Positions 21,820-32,090 of a stretch of 64,000 nt of DNA are shown piece by piece; positions within the stretch are counted from its first letter, which is position 1, and each line of letters opens with the position of its first letter. The notes under the pieces are model-generated. The model did no database searches. It was not told the DNA's origin and saw nothing but the letters and a program-made list of their open reading frames with translations. The DNA is taken from assembly GCF_021044625.1 (NCBI RefSeq), contig NZ_CP087999.1, positions 699,001-763,000 on the forward strand, given 5' to 3'. This DNA comes from Geomonas sp. RF6. GTDB lineage: Bacteria; Desulfobacterota; Desulfuromonadia; Geobacterales; Geobacteraceae. A program made the position numbers and the translations under genes.

Positions 21820-22100
21820 AGCTTCGCTCCTCCGGCTGGCATATCACTGTGGGAGTACCGACATTAGATGTAACACGATATTTGGCGGGATCAATGCGAT
21901 CAGCAACCTGAGGCGGGCTTTTTTGAGTCAAAAAAGGGAGGATCTAAAGAAGACAAGCAGAAAGCTGTGACATTTACTGTAAGAGCGTAACAGGAGGAGG
22001 ATGCTTGAACGTTCTCGCTGAGCTTGCCGAAGCGATCTATCCTTGAGGGAGGTGGGATATCACACTGTCAGCAAGCTCAGCACGAACGGCTAATCCGGAT

Positions 22101-22127
22101 CTGCGGCCTCAGAGACATCGGCCGCAG
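22101..22127 (-). terminator. Hairpin after the zinc-ribbon gene
   Basis: A perfect 8-bp stem CTGCGGCC/GGCCGCAG starts five bases after the stop of the 22132 gene. No T-run follows. Apart from this hairpin I see nothing clear in the 312-base gap 21820-22131. Confidence 0.4.
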
Positions 22128-22131
22128 GTTG

Positions 22132-22356
22132 TTAACGCCGGAAAGGGTGGCCCATGTGGATCAGCTTGCACTCGCTACACTTCCCGTAGCGCGCAGGAAG
22201 GCAGCTTACGTTCACCGTGTTGCAGTTGCGGCATGCCCAGAAGGCGATCTCTACATCATCTTTCCCAGCCAACTCCCCGTACAGCCATCCATAGTATCTG
22301 TCCCAATCAAACTCAGGCTCTTTGGAAGCTGCTGTTGCTATGCGCTCGAGTAACAT
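22132..22356 (-). CDS. Small zinc-ribbon hypothetical protein
   Basis: The 74-residue protein starts at 22356 behind a strong GGAGGAGGCGAT site. The C-terminal half has CRNCNTVNVSC and CSECK, a CxxC...CxxC zinc ribbon. The N-terminal half is acidic with Trp and Tyr (FDWDRYYGWLYGELAGK). I do not recognise it. It stands alone between the lipoprotein run and the repeat-filled gap. Confidence 0.75.
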   Translation of the reverse strand: MLLERIATAASKEPEFDWDRYYGWLYGELAGKDDVEIAFWACRNCNTVNVSCLPARYGKCSECKLIHMGHPFRR

Positions 22357-22585
22357 ATCGCCTCCTCCGCGGCCCTCTCCTGTAGATATGTTCCACCCGC
22401 CACCGAGGCTCGAGGGCCACGTGCAGTACAAGCATCCACAGCATAAATCACGCCGCCTGCTCAGCACCATACAAAATTGAGCAGTTACAGCGAGTTACAG
22501 CACAACTCAGGTTTTGGTTCAGGCTGATGGGTGAGAAGAAATAGTGATGAGGCTCTTTTTGAAGAAATTTTTGCAGGGGAGGTCG

Positions 22586-22716
22586 CTACAAAGATCATGG
22601 TGCCCCCGCGCTGGAGCGTAGGCATCTTGCCTGCGATGGCCGCGCAAGCCGCCACAGACCGCGCGGCTGGCGCCGCGGCTACAGGCTGGGAAGCCTGTGC
22701 TCCAGCGCGACGTCAC
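22586..22716. repeat. Family D repeat
   Basis: A palindromic element opens with GCGCTGGAGCGTAGGCATC and ends AAGCCTGTGCTCCAGCGCG, with a central GC-rich GCCGCCACAGACCGCGCGGC block. A second copy lies at 51253. It sits in the 559-base gap 22357-22915, which holds only this and a family A copy. Confidence 0.85.
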
Positions 22717-22769
22717 TAGCGTTCCCCCCCGGGGAGGACAGAAGGGGGATGGTCACGCGTCAACCTCTA

Positions 22770-22811
22770 CCCCATCCCCACCCTGTCCCTCCCCTTGAAA
22801 GGGAGGGGACG
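22770..22811. repeat. Family A repeat, inverse orientation
   Basis: The copy reads CCCCATCCCCACCCTGTCCC, then TCCCCTTGAAAGGGAGGGGACG. It lies about 60 bp after the family D repeat and about 100 bp after the stop of the PfkB gene. Confidence 0.85.
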
Positions 22812-22915
22812 CCAGAGCTCCTGCTCTGCTAAGGATTTGACTTTGTGCGCCACAGGACGACCAATTGAAGGTGCCAGTCGGCCAGGAAACGTGGCAGGCA
22901 TCCTTCTGGACCCAG

Positions 22916-23779
22916 CTAGACAGCAGTAAACCATGAACGTGCACCGAGATGATCACATTTAACGGCTGCCACTCTGGCTGCCTCGCTTAGAGCTTGTCGG
23001 AAATCGCACCCTTCCAGGAAGTAATAACAGAAGGCGCCATGGAAGACGTCGCCTGCGCCGGTTGTGTCGATACCTCTGCTTCGATAGGTCGCCACCAGTG
23101 CCCCCCCGTTCTCGTCTCTGACAACGATAGGCTCTGCACCGTCGGTTATCGCGATCCGCCTGATGCCGGCGCCTGTCAGGTATTCCACACTATGCGATTT
23201 CCCGCTGCATCCGGGTGGATGGAAGCGCGACGAGGCGATGACCATGTCACAAAATTCCAGCAACTCTTCAGTACCCTCTTTCCAGCTTCCACCATCCAGG
23301 ACCACCGGGATGCCTGCCGCAGATGCCCACCGGGCAGCGCGGATCGCGGCGTCCATATAATGGCCATCCACAAGGAGAAGCTCACACCCCTCCAGGATCT
23401 CTTCACGATTCCAGAGCGCGGTCTCCGCCACTTTGGAAGCATTGAGGGAGACAAGAGCGCGCGAGGCGGAACCTGCCGTCAGAAAAGCCGAGGACACCGG
23501 AGGGCGGAAGTCGCTCGTCGGGGCGATGTCATGAAGGCGAACGTGATGGGATCTCAGATCATCGGAAATCGCCCTAGCCATCGCACCGGAGCCGACAGCT
23601 GAGAGAAGGACGGCCTCGCCGCCGAGATGGGAAAAGGTGACAGCGGCATTTGTTGCCGGGCCACCGGCATTCATGGCAGCATCAGACGCCACGATTTTTT
23701 CATCGATCGATGGCAGGCGGTCGACCACGTAGATCAGGTCCCAGGTCGCCAGCCCGACGAAAGCAGCCTTATGCTTCAT
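22916..23779 (-). CDS. PfkB-family carbohydrate kinase
   Basis: The 287-residue protein phosphorylates a sugar or nucleoside with ATP. The C-terminal signature DTTGAGDVFHGAF near residue 240 contains the catalytic Asp and the anion hole; the N-terminal ribokinase pattern NAGGPATNAAV is near 37. The length is slightly short for the family. The ATG at 23779 has AAGGA close before it; an ATG at 23791 is possible. The gene begins just after the stop of the DUF4403 gene, so the two are likely co-translated. The substrate cannot be told. Confidence 0.9.
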   Translation of the reverse strand: MKHKAAFVGLATWDLIYVVDRLPSIDEKIVASDAAMNAGGPATNAAVTFSHLGGEAVLLSAVGSGAMARAISDDLRSHHVRLHDIAPTSDFRPPVSSAFLTAGSASRALVSLNASKVAETALWNREEILEGCELLLVDGHYMDAAIRAARWASAAGIPVVLDGGSWKEGTEELLEFCDMVIASSRFHPPGCSGKSHSVEYLTGAGIRRIAITDGAEPIVVRDENGGALVATYRSRGIDTTGAGDVFHGAFCYYFLEGCDFRQALSEAARVAAVKCDHLGARSWFTAV

Positions 23780-23795
23780 AGCTTCCTTCATCTGA

Positions 23796-25166
23796 TTAGT
23801 GGAAGAGGATAGCTGTCTCCCCCTCGGAGTACAGCTGGATGGCGATGCGGTCCCTCTCCACCATGACGTCATTCACCCTTACCGTTTTCAGCGTCCCCGA
23901 AAGAAAGACGTTTTGCGCCAGGTTGACCCGCTGCATCGCCTTTCCCGCCATCTCGCGCGCCTGGGCAATGTTCTGCGTCAGGTCCACGTTGAGCTTCTCC
24001 TCGATCTTGCTCCTGATGGTCCCATGCAACAGCCACTCGGCGGAGGTGACCAGGAGACTGCGGGACTGCAGGTCGAAGTCGACGTCGTGCACGGAAAAGA
24101 GGTTCGTCTGCGAGTTGAAGACCGGCTTCCCGGTGAGGTAGAAGGTGCCGTCGATCGTGCCGGACATCACCACCTTCACAACCAGCCGCTCCCCGTTGCC
24201 GTACACCTCCAAATCTTTGAGAATGACGCTCCTGCCGTTCTCGCCCAGCTCCTTGTTGAGAAGAAGCGGAGAGGCGATCTTCACGATGTCGCGGTAGAAG
24301 AGCTCCGTGTTGAGCGCAACGCGGAATGTCCTGTCCATCCCCTTCACCAGCTTTAGATTCGGCAGCGGCACAGGCGCCCGTTCCGACGGCTGAGGCCCCA
24401 CCACCACCTCGGCTACTGATTTGAGCCCCACACCCAGCTTCAACTGGTTGTTCTGGGCGTAGAGAGGATCGAGGAGCACCTCCTGCGGGGTCATCACAAG
24501 CCAGGCGCTGTACGTTTTGTCCAGCAGGATCGGCTTTTGCGCCGCGCTCCAGACCTTCCCCACCTCCGTTTTCAGCGGAAACTTCTCGTTGAGCTTTTTG
24601 CAGATGAGCGTCGAAAGGCTCTGCTGTACCGGCAGCGTGAGGCCGTCGAGAATGCTGCGCGGCTTGATGGAGAAGAGCCCTACCCCCACCTCCTCCGGGA
24701 GTGGATTGGTGACGCCGGTGTAGTAGATATCGGCGTCCACCCGCCAGTCCGATGTGACCTTCGGATGCACCTTGAATTTCAAGGTGGTGGCATAGGGGAG
24801 GGTCTCGATGCTGCCGTAGCTGAGCTTCAGGGAGATAGGGATGGAAAGGTAGAGGAAGTTATCCGCCGCGGATACCGACATCGTTCCGTTTCGGAGGATA
24901 TCCGCGGTGAGCCCCTTCGTCTTGGCGGATCCGCGGTAAAGCTCCTTCGGCGTCAACCTGTTCAGCATATCGGCAAGCTCAGCAGCCGAAGCGCCGATGG
25001 CGAGATTGACTGTGGATGCTTGCCTGGTGAGCCGCGAGCGAAACGCCTCCTCCTTCGGCTGCTGGGCTGTGAGGCCGGAGCGCTGGTCTACGGTGGCGCA
25101 AGAGGTAATGAGAAGGATGGCTGCCATCGCAGCAGAGAGAGAAACGACTTTGGTCGCAGAAGACAT
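23796..25166 (-). CDS. DUF4403-family lipoprotein
   Basis: The 456-residue protein has a signal peptide with lipobox (AAILLITSC). Its body is beta-rich, with repeated long strands such as KLSYGSIETLPYATTLKFKV and HDVDFDLQSRSLLV, characteristic of DUF4403, a bacterial lipoprotein family of unknown role with lipid-binding-like folds. GGAAAGGCAGGAAGAGC precedes the ATG. It is immediately upstream of the PfkB kinase. Between 25167 and 25395 I see no feature. Confidence 0.85.
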   Translation of the reverse strand: MSSATKVVSLSAAMAAILLITSCATVDQRSGLTAQQPKEEAFRSRLTRQASTVNLAIGASAAELADMLNRLTPKELYRGSAKTKGLTADILRNGTMSVSAADNFLYLSIPISLKLSYGSIETLPYATTLKFKVHPKVTSDWRVDADIYYTGVTNPLPEEVGVGLFSIKPRSILDGLTLPVQQSLSTLICKKLNEKFPLKTEVGKVWSAAQKPILLDKTYSAWLVMTPQEVLLDPLYAQNNQLKLGVGLKSVAEVVVGPQPSERAPVPLPNLKLVKGMDRTFRVALNTELFYRDIVKIASPLLLNKELGENGRSVILKDLEVYGNGERLVVKVVMSGTIDGTFYLTGKPVFNSQTNLFSVHDVDFDLQSRSLLVTSAEWLLHGTIRSKIEEKLNVDLTQNIAQAREMAGKAMQRVNLAQNVFLSGTLKTVRVNDVMVERDRIAIQLYSEGETAILFH

Positions 25167-25395
25167 GCTCTTCCTGCCTTTCCTAAAAAATTGAATCGCC
25201 TCGAGGGCAAAGAACCCACCTAAAAGCGCGGTGAATTCTACGTCCTTTCTAAAGGTATTTCAAGCTTAGGAGAATGGGCAGGACTGGTAAGCATGCCGTC
25301 AGCATCTCAAAGCCACATGGCCTGACCATGGGAGGAGCACCCGCAGCTAATCAGCCGTAAACAAGCCGGAGCCGTTTCTTTCTGATTCACCATCC

Positions 25396-26871
25396 TCAGG
25401 TCCCGCAAAAGGTCCTGTACGGAGGAGCCGACGCATCAGGCGGGGTGGCGTAGCGGGCTTGTTCGGGAGTGTGCGCGTAGGGATCGGAGAGTGCCTTGAG
25501 AAACTCGTGCATCAGGCGGTAATCACCTTGCTGCACTGCGGCGGCCAGTACCTCCTCTACCCTATGGTTGCGGGGGATCAGCGCCGGGTTGCTTTTGCGC
25601 ATCAAAAGCTGGCTCGAGGAGCGCGACTCCGCCTGCCTCACCAGCCTTGCCTGCCATGACTCGTGCCACTGCTGGAACTCGGAGGTGCCGTGAAGGGCGC
25701 TACCTGCGCTATCATTTCCCATCAGCTCCCGAAAGGTGTTGGTGTAGTCGGCACGATACCGGTGCATCAACTTCAGGAGCCGCTCGATCAGGGCTTCGTC
25801 CTCACCCTCCTCGTTGAAAATGCCGAGCTTCGATCTCATTCCCGCCATCCAATGCGACCGGCTCTGCTCGGGAAATTCCGACAGGGCCTCCTCGGCTAGT
25901 TTCACGGCCGTCTGCGGATCAGCGTGCAGCAAAGGCAACAGCGTCTCCGCAAAGCGCGTCAGATTCCAGGTGGCGATGCGCGGCTGGTTGCCATAAGCGT
26001 AGCGTCCTTCAGCGTCGATAGAGCTGAAAACCGTCGCGGGATTGTAGGCATCCATAAAGGCGCACGGACCGTAATCGATCGTTTCCCCGCTGAGCGCCAT
26101 GTTGTCGGTGTTCATGACTCCGTGGACGAACCCGACGAGTTGCCACTTTGCTATCAGCACGGCCTGACGCTTGATCACTTCCTTAAGGAGCGAGAGGTAG
26201 CGGTCCCCGTCCTCTTCGACGTCTGGAAAGTGGCGCTTCAGTGTGTACTCCGCCAGCACGCGGAGGTCCTCCAGATTCCCCAACCCGTTGACGTATTGAA
26301 AGGTCCCGACGCGCAGATGACTGTCCGCCACCCGGGTCAGAATGGCGCCAGGCATTTCCATTTCGCGCCATACCGATTCCCCCGTAGAGACTACTGCGAG
26401 GCTGCGGGTGCTGGGAATTCCCAAGGCGTACATGGCTTCGCTGATGATGCACTCACGCAGCATCGGTCCCAGTGACGCGCGCCCGTCGCCGCGGCGCGAG
26501 TACGGCGTGGTGCCGGAACCTTTCAGCTGGATGTCCACTCTCTCCCCCGAAGGGGTCATCTGCTCACCAAGGAGGATGGCTCGGCCGTCCCCGAGCATGG
26601 TGAAGTAGCCGAACTGGTGTCCCGCGTAGGCCTGAGCAAGGGGCATTGCGCCCTGAGGAATGGCATTGCCGGCAAGTGCCGCCAGCCCCTCCCCCTCCTG
26701 CAGTTCCTCGGGAACCAGGCCCAGCACCACCGCCAGAGAGTCATTGAGCACAGCCAGGGCAGGCGACCGTACCGGCGTCGGATTCACGCGGGAGAACAGC
26801 GTGCTCGGCAGCCGCGCATAGCTGTTGTCGAAATTCCATCCCGCACCTCTTTTCACTTTTTCCCTCGGCAT
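25396..26871 (-). CDS. selO: Protein adenylyltransferase SelO (YdiU family)
   Basis: The 491-residue pseudokinase-fold enzyme transfers AMP from ATP to Ser, Thr or Tyr of target proteins, a redox-linked modification. The signatures are [22 protein letters not shown] at the N-terminal third, [18 protein letters not shown] near 115, and [23 protein letters not shown] in the middle. The eukaryotic protein has a C-terminal selenocysteine; here the end is TFCGT, a Cys in that region. GGAGGTACG sits right before the ATG. The gene appears to stand alone. Confidence 0.97.
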   Translation of the reverse strand: MPREKVKRGAGWNFDNSYARLPSTLFSRVNPTPVRSPALAVLNDSLAVVLGLVPEELQEGEGLAALAGNAIPQGAMPLAQAYAGHQFGYFTMLGDGRAILLGEQMTPSGERVDIQLKGSGTTPYSRRGDGRASLGPMLRECIISEAMYALGIPSTRSLAVVSTGESVWREMEMPGAILTRVADSHLRVGTFQYVNGLGNLEDLRVLAEYTLKRHFPDVEEDGDRYLSLLKEVIKRQAVLIAKWQLVGFVHGVMNTDNMALSGETIDYGPCAFMDAYNPATVFSSIDAEGRYAYGNQPRIATWNLTRFAETLLPLLHADPQTAVKLAEEALSEFPEQSRSHWMAGMRSKLGIFNEEGEDEALIERLLKLMHRYRADYTNTFRELMGNDSAGSALHGTSEFQQWHESWQARLVRQAESRSSSQLLMRKSNPALIPRNHRVEEVLAAAVQQGDYRLMHEFLKALSDPYAHTPEQARYATPPDASAPPYRTFCGT

Positions 26872-27006
26872 CGTACCTCCTCCAACCGTTCGAACTTACT
26901 CCGCTCTTGAGAGACTGGTCACCCATTTTAACTCTCTTTCCGTTGGGAAGGCAAAAGGTGCGCGGACATCCCTCCGCCCGTTGAACTATTGCAGGATGGA
27001 ATATAA

Positions 27007-27045
27007 AAGAAGGCCCCAGAGAATGTCCCGGGGCCTTCTTTTTCG
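27007..27045 (-). terminator. Terminator downstream of the Fic gene
   Basis: An AGAAGGCCCC/GGGGCCTTCT stem is followed by TTTTT on the plus strand and by TTTTAT on the minus strand. It lies about 100 bases after the Fic stop and also in front of selO, so it keeps the two units apart. Confidence 0.85.
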
Positions 27046-27077
27046 TCCGGACCGCCGACAGGGGCGACCTTTGATTT

Positions 27078-27089
27078 GTGGAGGTGGCG
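27078..27089 (+). repeat. 12-bp copy of the tmRNA 3' end (possible att site)
   Basis: GTGGAGGTGGCG here repeats, in the same orientation, bases 30300-30311 of the ssrA 3' end. The 3.2-kb segment between holds the Fic and GIY-YIG genes. No integrase is present. Direct repeats of this type flank islands that entered at ssrA, but 12 bp is short. Confidence 0.4.
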
Positions 27090-27144
27090 TCCGATAACAG
27101 GAGAGATAACCGGTTGTTATACAGGATATTTGACGGGGGCTTTG

Positions 27145-28692
27145 CTACCCTTCCCATCCCTCCGGAAACGATGCAAGGTAAGCCGTTTCGATGGAGGAGA
27201 CCTCAGCGTCGGTAAGTTGTCCGAACTCCTTCTCCCTCGCGCGGCGCGACAGCCTCCCCGCATTCTGGTGCAGAAAGCGAAACAGCAGGTCGATGGTGCG
27301 GTCCGGCATGTCGATCACGACCTCCGTGCGGGAGCGAAAGAGGTCGTAGCGTCTGAGGAAATCGCTCTCGCGCGGCAGATCCTCCTCTATGGTCTTTTTT
27401 ACGCAGGCGTAGAGAAATTCGGCGTGGGGGGTGGCGTCGAAGTAGCGGTAGAAATCCGCGGTGTCGTTCTGGACCGCCACGTTGCCGTCCGCCGTCGGGA
27501 CCCAGTCGATAACCGGCAGCAGCCGTCGGGAATAGTCCTCCAGGACTAGGCGGTAGCTATCGATCTCCGCCAGGACCGCGGCCGAAACAGGAAAGACCAC
27601 CCCTGCCGGATTGAAGCCGCGCCGGGCGAGCACGTGATGAATGAGATAGCGGTGGATGCGACCATTGCCGTCGGTAAAGGGGTGGGCGTAGACAAAGCCA
27701 AAGGCGAGGGCAGCGGCGGCGATGCCCGCGTCGAGTTCAAGGGCGGCTCCGCGGTCGAACGCAGTCATTCCCTCGATGAGGGAGGGGAGATCCTGCGGAC
27801 GGGCGCTGATATGCTCCGGGATAGGAAGGCGGCTATCCCGCTCGTGCTCCCCGACGAACCCGCCCTCCTCGCGCAGCCCCAGACGCACGAAACGCGCGTC
27901 GCCGATTACCATGGCTTGCAGGCGCAAAAGCTCATCGAGATCAATCGCCCTCCGCCCCGCCTCTCCGATGGTGCGCCCCCAGCGCTGGATGCGGTCGTGG
28001 GGAGGGCGTTCCCCCTCTATGGCGAAGCTCGACCGGGAGTCCTTCAGGAGCAGAAAGGCGGCGGTCCGCGCGAGCACGTCCCGCGGCACCGCGGCGACGA
28101 CCTCCCGGGCGCGGCGCGCCAGATCGAGGGCGGCGAACTCCTCCAACGCACCGGTGCGGTAGACCAGGGGGCAGAACTGCGGAGTGCCGGGTAGGTTGTT
28201 GCGTACGCGGTGCCGGGGGGAATTCTCCCCCTGCGTCGCCCACTGCTGCTGCGGATCGAGTGCCGCTTCGTACGCGCCCGACACAGCGTCGGGGAGGTCG
28301 AGGCGCGCTCCCATGAGCCACTCATACAGGAACCAGATGCGCCTTGTGTAGCGCCCGGTCGGCTTCGCCCGTACCAAGGCCTCGATTTCGCCCGGCTGCA
28401 CCTTCTGGAACAGGCGCTTCAGGACAGCGAGATCGACCCCCTCGTATTTGAGGGCGAAGGTCAGGTGCCCCTCCAGGTCCGGCGACGGCGCGTGGCGGGG
28501 GGTGAGGATGCGCCAGCCGGCCACGGTTCTGGTCCGGTGGTGTTCTCCAGTCGCCGTCAGCGTTCTCGGCAACGGCACCCGCAGCCGACACGCATCGATG
28601 AGGGCGGCGTAGCCGGCGGGGGTCGCGCGTTCCGGGAGCGCCCGCTCTTGAAAAAACGTCACCGGTCCTGAAAAGACGTACTTTGCCCTCAT
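27145..28692 (-). CDS. Fic-domain protein with inhibitory helix motif
   Basis: The 515-residue protein carries the Fic active-site motif HPFTDGNGRIHR near residue 334, which transfers AMP or another nucleotide to target proteins. The SSFAIEGE motif near 221 matches the (S/T)xxxE(G/N) inhibitory helix that blocks the ATP site in self-restrained Fic proteins. The C-terminal part (about 420-515) has a helical region that may act as a winged-helix-like domain. The start at 28692 has AGGGAG 12 bases upstream; in-frame residues further upstream look non-coding. The target is unknown. It lies in the segment downstream of the ssrA 3' end. Confidence 0.9.
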   Translation of the reverse strand: MRAKYVFSGPVTFFQERALPERATPAGYAALIDACRLRVPLPRTLTATGEHHRTRTVAGWRILTPRHAPSPDLEGHLTFALKYEGVDLAVLKRLFQKVQPGEIEALVRAKPTGRYTRRIWFLYEWLMGARLDLPDAVSGAYEAALDPQQQWATQGENSPRHRVRNNLPGTPQFCPLVYRTGALEEFAALDLARRAREVVAAVPRDVLARTAAFLLLKDSRSSFAIEGERPPHDRIQRWGRTIGEAGRRAIDLDELLRLQAMVIGDARFVRLGLREEGGFVGEHERDSRLPIPEHISARPQDLPSLIEGMTAFDRGAALELDAGIAAAALAFGFVYAHPFTDGNGRIHRYLIHHVLARRGFNPAGVVFPVSAAVLAEIDSYRLVLEDYSRRLLPVIDWVPTADGNVAVQNDTADFYRYFDATPHAEFLYACVKKTIEEDLPRESDFLRRYDLFRSRTEVVIDMPDRTIDLLFRFLHQNAGRLSRRAREKEFGQLTDAEVSSIETAYLASFPEGWEG

Positions 28693-28961
28693 GATTATGA
28701 AAAACTCCCTGCGCACATGAAATATAGTGATAAACCAGGGTACACCCTGAAAAATAAACATACAACACCCGCGCTCGGATAGCAACATCTACTGAGGCTG
28801 AGGCACTGGGACCTTCTGGCGGAGGAGGCGGGTATCAAGCCGCGTCTGGTATTCTCACGCCTCGAAAATATTACGGACAGAGGTGAACCACGATGCCGAG
28901 CTTACTGCATATATCTGTTACTGATAGTGGCAGTGTCACACTTCAAAAATGTAGCTAGTTT

Positions 28962-29729
28962 CTACTGATTGGCGCCATCATCACTTTTCCATAGTCGGAT
29001 GGAGTTGGAAGAGAAGGTTTCGACGGCAACTATGTCCAGAACGTTGAAGCACTCCTGAAACCATGTCTTGAGAGCCGATCCCACCATGATACGAGGCGTG
29101 CCATTGGAATTGGCCCTTCTATTAATGGTTCCAGCAAAAGGAGTGGAACAGGTACCTACTTGAACTTCTATCCTCTCCCCATCGCCGCCGAAGTAGTGTT
29201 GATGATCGACACCAACATTGAAGAACCCTTGGTTGTAATAGGTTTGCTGTAGCACGAACCGGAACTCCGCTTGGGCTAAAGGCTCATCCTCAGTGACAGG
29301 CTCTTCAACTCTGGCCTGCTCTTGCGCAGGGAGAACTTCCTTCTTGCCGCCATTCCATTCCGGATCCAGAACGCGGATCAGGTCATCCTCGAGGCCGGCA
29401 GCAAGATTCAGATGAAACTGCCCGTAACGGAGATGGCCATTATCGACAAGGGCGAGGACCTGGACTGCTGCGCCCCCAGCAAGCAAATCCCGAATGCGCA
29501 GGTTGTTCTTGATGTTTGTGGATTGCGTTGCACCAGGCCGCTGATATCCCTGCATTCTCTGTCTTAAGGTTCGTATCGATTTGCCGATGTACTTGACCTC
29601 TCCGTCTGAAACGAAGGCATAAAGGACATTCGTGTTGCGGCAGTCACGGTGCAACTCACACTGCAGCTCGCCTTCAGAAAGGATCCAAGAACCGACGGGC
29701 GAAAAACCTATTTCAAGAAGTCTATTCAT
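28962..29729 (-). CDS. GIY-YIG nuclease-family protein
   Basis: The 255-residue protein has a GIY-YIG domain at about residues 34-115: VLYAFVSDGEVKYIGKSIRTL, the Arg in RQRMQGYQRPG and a later Glu (GLEDDLIRVL). Such domains cut DNA or RNA. The C-terminal half (about 150-255) is not recognised and may recognise the target. Base composition is lower in GC than the neighbours. GGGAGAGTG precedes the ATG. The position between Fic and a broken GIY-YIG gene, beside ssrA, suggests a mobile or defence-linked segment. Confidence 0.8.
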   Translation of the reverse strand: MNRLLEIGFSPVGSWILSEGELQCELHRDCRNTNVLYAFVSDGEVKYIGKSIRTLRQRMQGYQRPGATQSTNIKNNLRIRDLLAGGAAVQVLALVDNGHLRYGQFHLNLAAGLEDDLIRVLDPEWNGGKKEVLPAQEQARVEEPVTEDEPLAQAEFRFVLQQTYYNQGFFNVGVDHQHYFGGDGERIEVQVGTCSTPFAGTINRRANSNGTPRIMVGSALKTWFQECFNVLDIVAVETFSSNSIRLWKSDDGANQ

Positions 29730-29908
29730 CTACACTCTCCCAACTTTTGATCTTCTGACGAGGGAAAAGCCCTTGAGGTGAAGCGGCTGTGACTATACGT
29801 TTGATTAAGGACATTTTCAATAGGATAAGCCAACGTGTTGCGCCGGCATCAGCATCCAGATCTTGTTGTTGAGTGTCAATTCCGCCATGACCGAAAAAAG
29901 AGGGCGCT

Positions 29909-30144
29909 CTACTCCGCCCAAAAGTCACGAGCCCGGAGCCGGATTTAAGATAGCTTTCAAACGTGGCTGCCTTCGCCTCATCCACAAAAGCGTGCTAGGT
30001 GATGATCTTCCAAGGACGGTACTTTGAAGTGTGAGGGGACTGACCTGCATTGTGCGCGGCTAATCTGTTCTTGAGGTCCGAAGTGAGACCAACATAGCGC
30101 TGGGAAGGATTAGAAATGCTCTGGAGCAGGTAGACGTACTTCAT
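29909..30144 (-). pseudogene. Broken small GIY-YIG protein (UPF0213-like)
   Basis: From the ATG at 30144 (site GGAGGTGAG) the frame reads MKYVYLLQSISNPSQRYVGL, then KNRLAAHNAGQSPHT, the signature of the small GIY-YIG family. An in-frame TAG at 29997-29995 stands where the family has Tyr (IIT-stop-HAFVDEAKA). The frame then continues to ESYLKSGSG, where a second lesion shifts the frame: the expected GRxF follows two bases out of phase and runs to a TAG at 29911. Two lesions suggest decay rather than error. Confidence 0.8.
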
Positions 30145-30250
30145 GCCCTCTCACCTCCGTCATTTGAGCTATGAGATATCGTGCAAGGAAGTGAAGCCCG
30201 CCTTCGCGAAAATGCCGCTTCGGCGGGCATCCTTCGCCCTTAAACGCGAA

Positions 30251-30290
30251 AGGCTCCGGAGTGGCACTGGCGTGCCATCCGAAGCCTTGG
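30251..30290 (-). terminator. Terminator-like hairpin after ssrA
   Basis: A long stem (AGGCTTCGGATGGCA/TGCCACTCCGGAGCCT) starts about ten bases after the tmRNA 3' end on the minus strand and is followed by TTCGCGTTT. A second GC-rich hairpin (GCCCGCC/GGCGGGC) lies 20 bases further on. Confidence 0.6.
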
Positions 30291-30296
30291 CGAAGG

Positions 30297-30649
<353 letters not shown>

Positions 30650-30731
30650 ATAACTGTTGTGATTTTTACTACATCCACACCATATCACCTTTCCCCAAAA
30701 CGGGCAAGACTCTTTGAGGCGGCCTCCCGGC

Positions 30732-30759
30732 TTGACTTGGCGTGGCCGCACAATACTCT
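30732..30759 (+). promoter_or_regulatory. Promoter candidate of the pseudokinase operon
   Basis: TTGACT at 30732-30737 and TACTCT at 30754-30759 are separated by 16 bp, about 147 bp before the ATG at 30906. It faces away from ssrA. Confidence 0.4.
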
Positions 30760-30905
30760 TTTTTTGGGAGCTTCTCCGTTCCAGGTGGGTGCCGAAATAC
30801 AGAACAGGTTTCTCCGACGGCATCCACTCTCGCGCTTCTTCAGGATCTTTTCCAAATATCCAGTCTCCTTCGTCGCGCGGAGACAGCACCTCCTGGGGTA
30901 ATGTC

Positions 30906-32090
30906 ATGATTGACAGAGAGATCGGGTCCTACTGGGTTGTAAAAAAGATCTCCGACGGTAGGGAGGGTGCCGTCTACGCCGGCGTCCACAAGACGAAGGA
31001 CCAGGAGGTGGTCATAAGGGAAATTCCCTTTTCCGTCATTCCCGACCCGGCGGCGAGAGCGCGGTTCCTGCGGGACGCTTCCTTCCTGAAGAAGGCGGCT
31101 CCGAGCCACATGGTGAAGATCGAGCTCTGCGAGGAAAGTGACGGTTTCCTGTACCTCGTGACGGAGCATCTCCCCGAGACGCTGGAAGATCTCCTGGAAA
31201 GGGAGTGCCTCCTTCCCACCGCCACCGCGCTCGCTTTATGCCTGCGCCTTCTCGACGCGCTGCAGTACCTGCACCGCTACCAGATCGTACATGGCCGCAT
31301 CTCCCCACGAAACGTCTACCTCACCAGCGAGGGGAGAGCAAAGCTCGCCTACATCGGGGCGACCGCGATCGATGACCCTCAGCTCAAATCGTATCTCCCG
31401 CCGGAAGATCCCGACGGAGTGTCGCAGGGCGCGGCTGCCGACCTTTATGGAATCGGGGCGGTCCTCTGCAAGATGGTCGGAAAGGAGCCGCCGTACACCG
31501 CCGATCCGAGCGCGCCGCTCATTGAGGCGGAAGCGGAAGCGGCTGTCCCTCCCGAACTGCGAGACCTCCTGGCAAAGGCGATGGCGCGCGATCCCGCAGA
31601 GAGGTTCAGAAGTGCGCAGGAGTTCGCCCGTGCAGTAAGGCAGAAAGCGGAGGGTACAGGGGGAGTGCGCCCCGCGAAGGTTTCCAGGGCGCGGTCATTC
31701 CTGGAGCGCACCGAGGGATTCGGGGTCCTTCTCGTCGTCATGGTGGTATTGCTCTTCTTCGTAGTCGTGGGGCGGCACAGGGAAACGCTCATCCAGGGGG
31801 GAAAAGTTCACGTCGTCCCGGTGCCAAAGGTTGCCTCCGAGATTCCTTCAGCACCGAAAATTCCTCCTCCGGCGACGGCACTTCCTGTTGTCGACCAGCC
31901 GACACCGGCGGCACCCGCCCCTGAAACGACACCCCAGCCGGCGGCCGAGAAGAGAAAGAAAGCCACTCAGGTGCATCACAAAAAGAAGAGAGTGAAAACG
32001 GTTTCCTCCTCGAGAAGGTCGGAGACTGCCTCCCTACCGGTTGCGCCACCGCCGCCTGACGAACTTGACGCCTGGAGTATCAGAAAATGA
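30906..32090 (+). CDS. Membrane-anchored kinase-fold protein lacking catalytic residues (pseudokinase)
   Basis: The 394-residue protein has a Ser/Thr-kinase fold at about residues 5-262: a Gly loop (ISDGREGAVYAG), then VVIREI where kinases have VAIKxx, IVHGRISPRNVYL where they have HRDxKxxN, and AKLAYIGATA where they have DFG. So the ATP-anchoring Lys, the catalytic Asp and the metal Asp are all replaced. A single membrane segment follows (about 272-292). The outer part is Pro-rich and then Lys-rich (KRKKATQVHHKKKRVK). The ATG at 30906 has GGGGT before it. Its last bases overlap the next gene start (ATGA). Confidence 0.85.
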   Translation: MIDREIGSYWVVKKISDGREGAVYAGVHKTKDQEVVIREIPFSVIPDPAARARFLRDASFLKKAAPSHMVKIELCEESDGFLYLVTEHLPETLEDLLERECLLPTATALALCLRLLDALQYLHRYQIVHGRISPRNVYLTSEGRAKLAYIGATAIDDPQLKSYLPPEDPDGVSQGAAADLYGIGAVLCKMVGKEPPYTADPSAPLIEAEAEAAVPPELRDLLAKAMARDPAERFRSAQEFARAVRQKAEGTGGVRPAKVSRARSFLERTEGFGVLLVVMVVLLFFVVVGRHRETLIQGGKVHVVPVPKVASEIPSAPKIPPPATALPVVDQPTPAAPAPETTPQPAAEKRKKATQVHHKKKRVKTVSSSRRSETASLPVAPPPPDELDAWSIRK

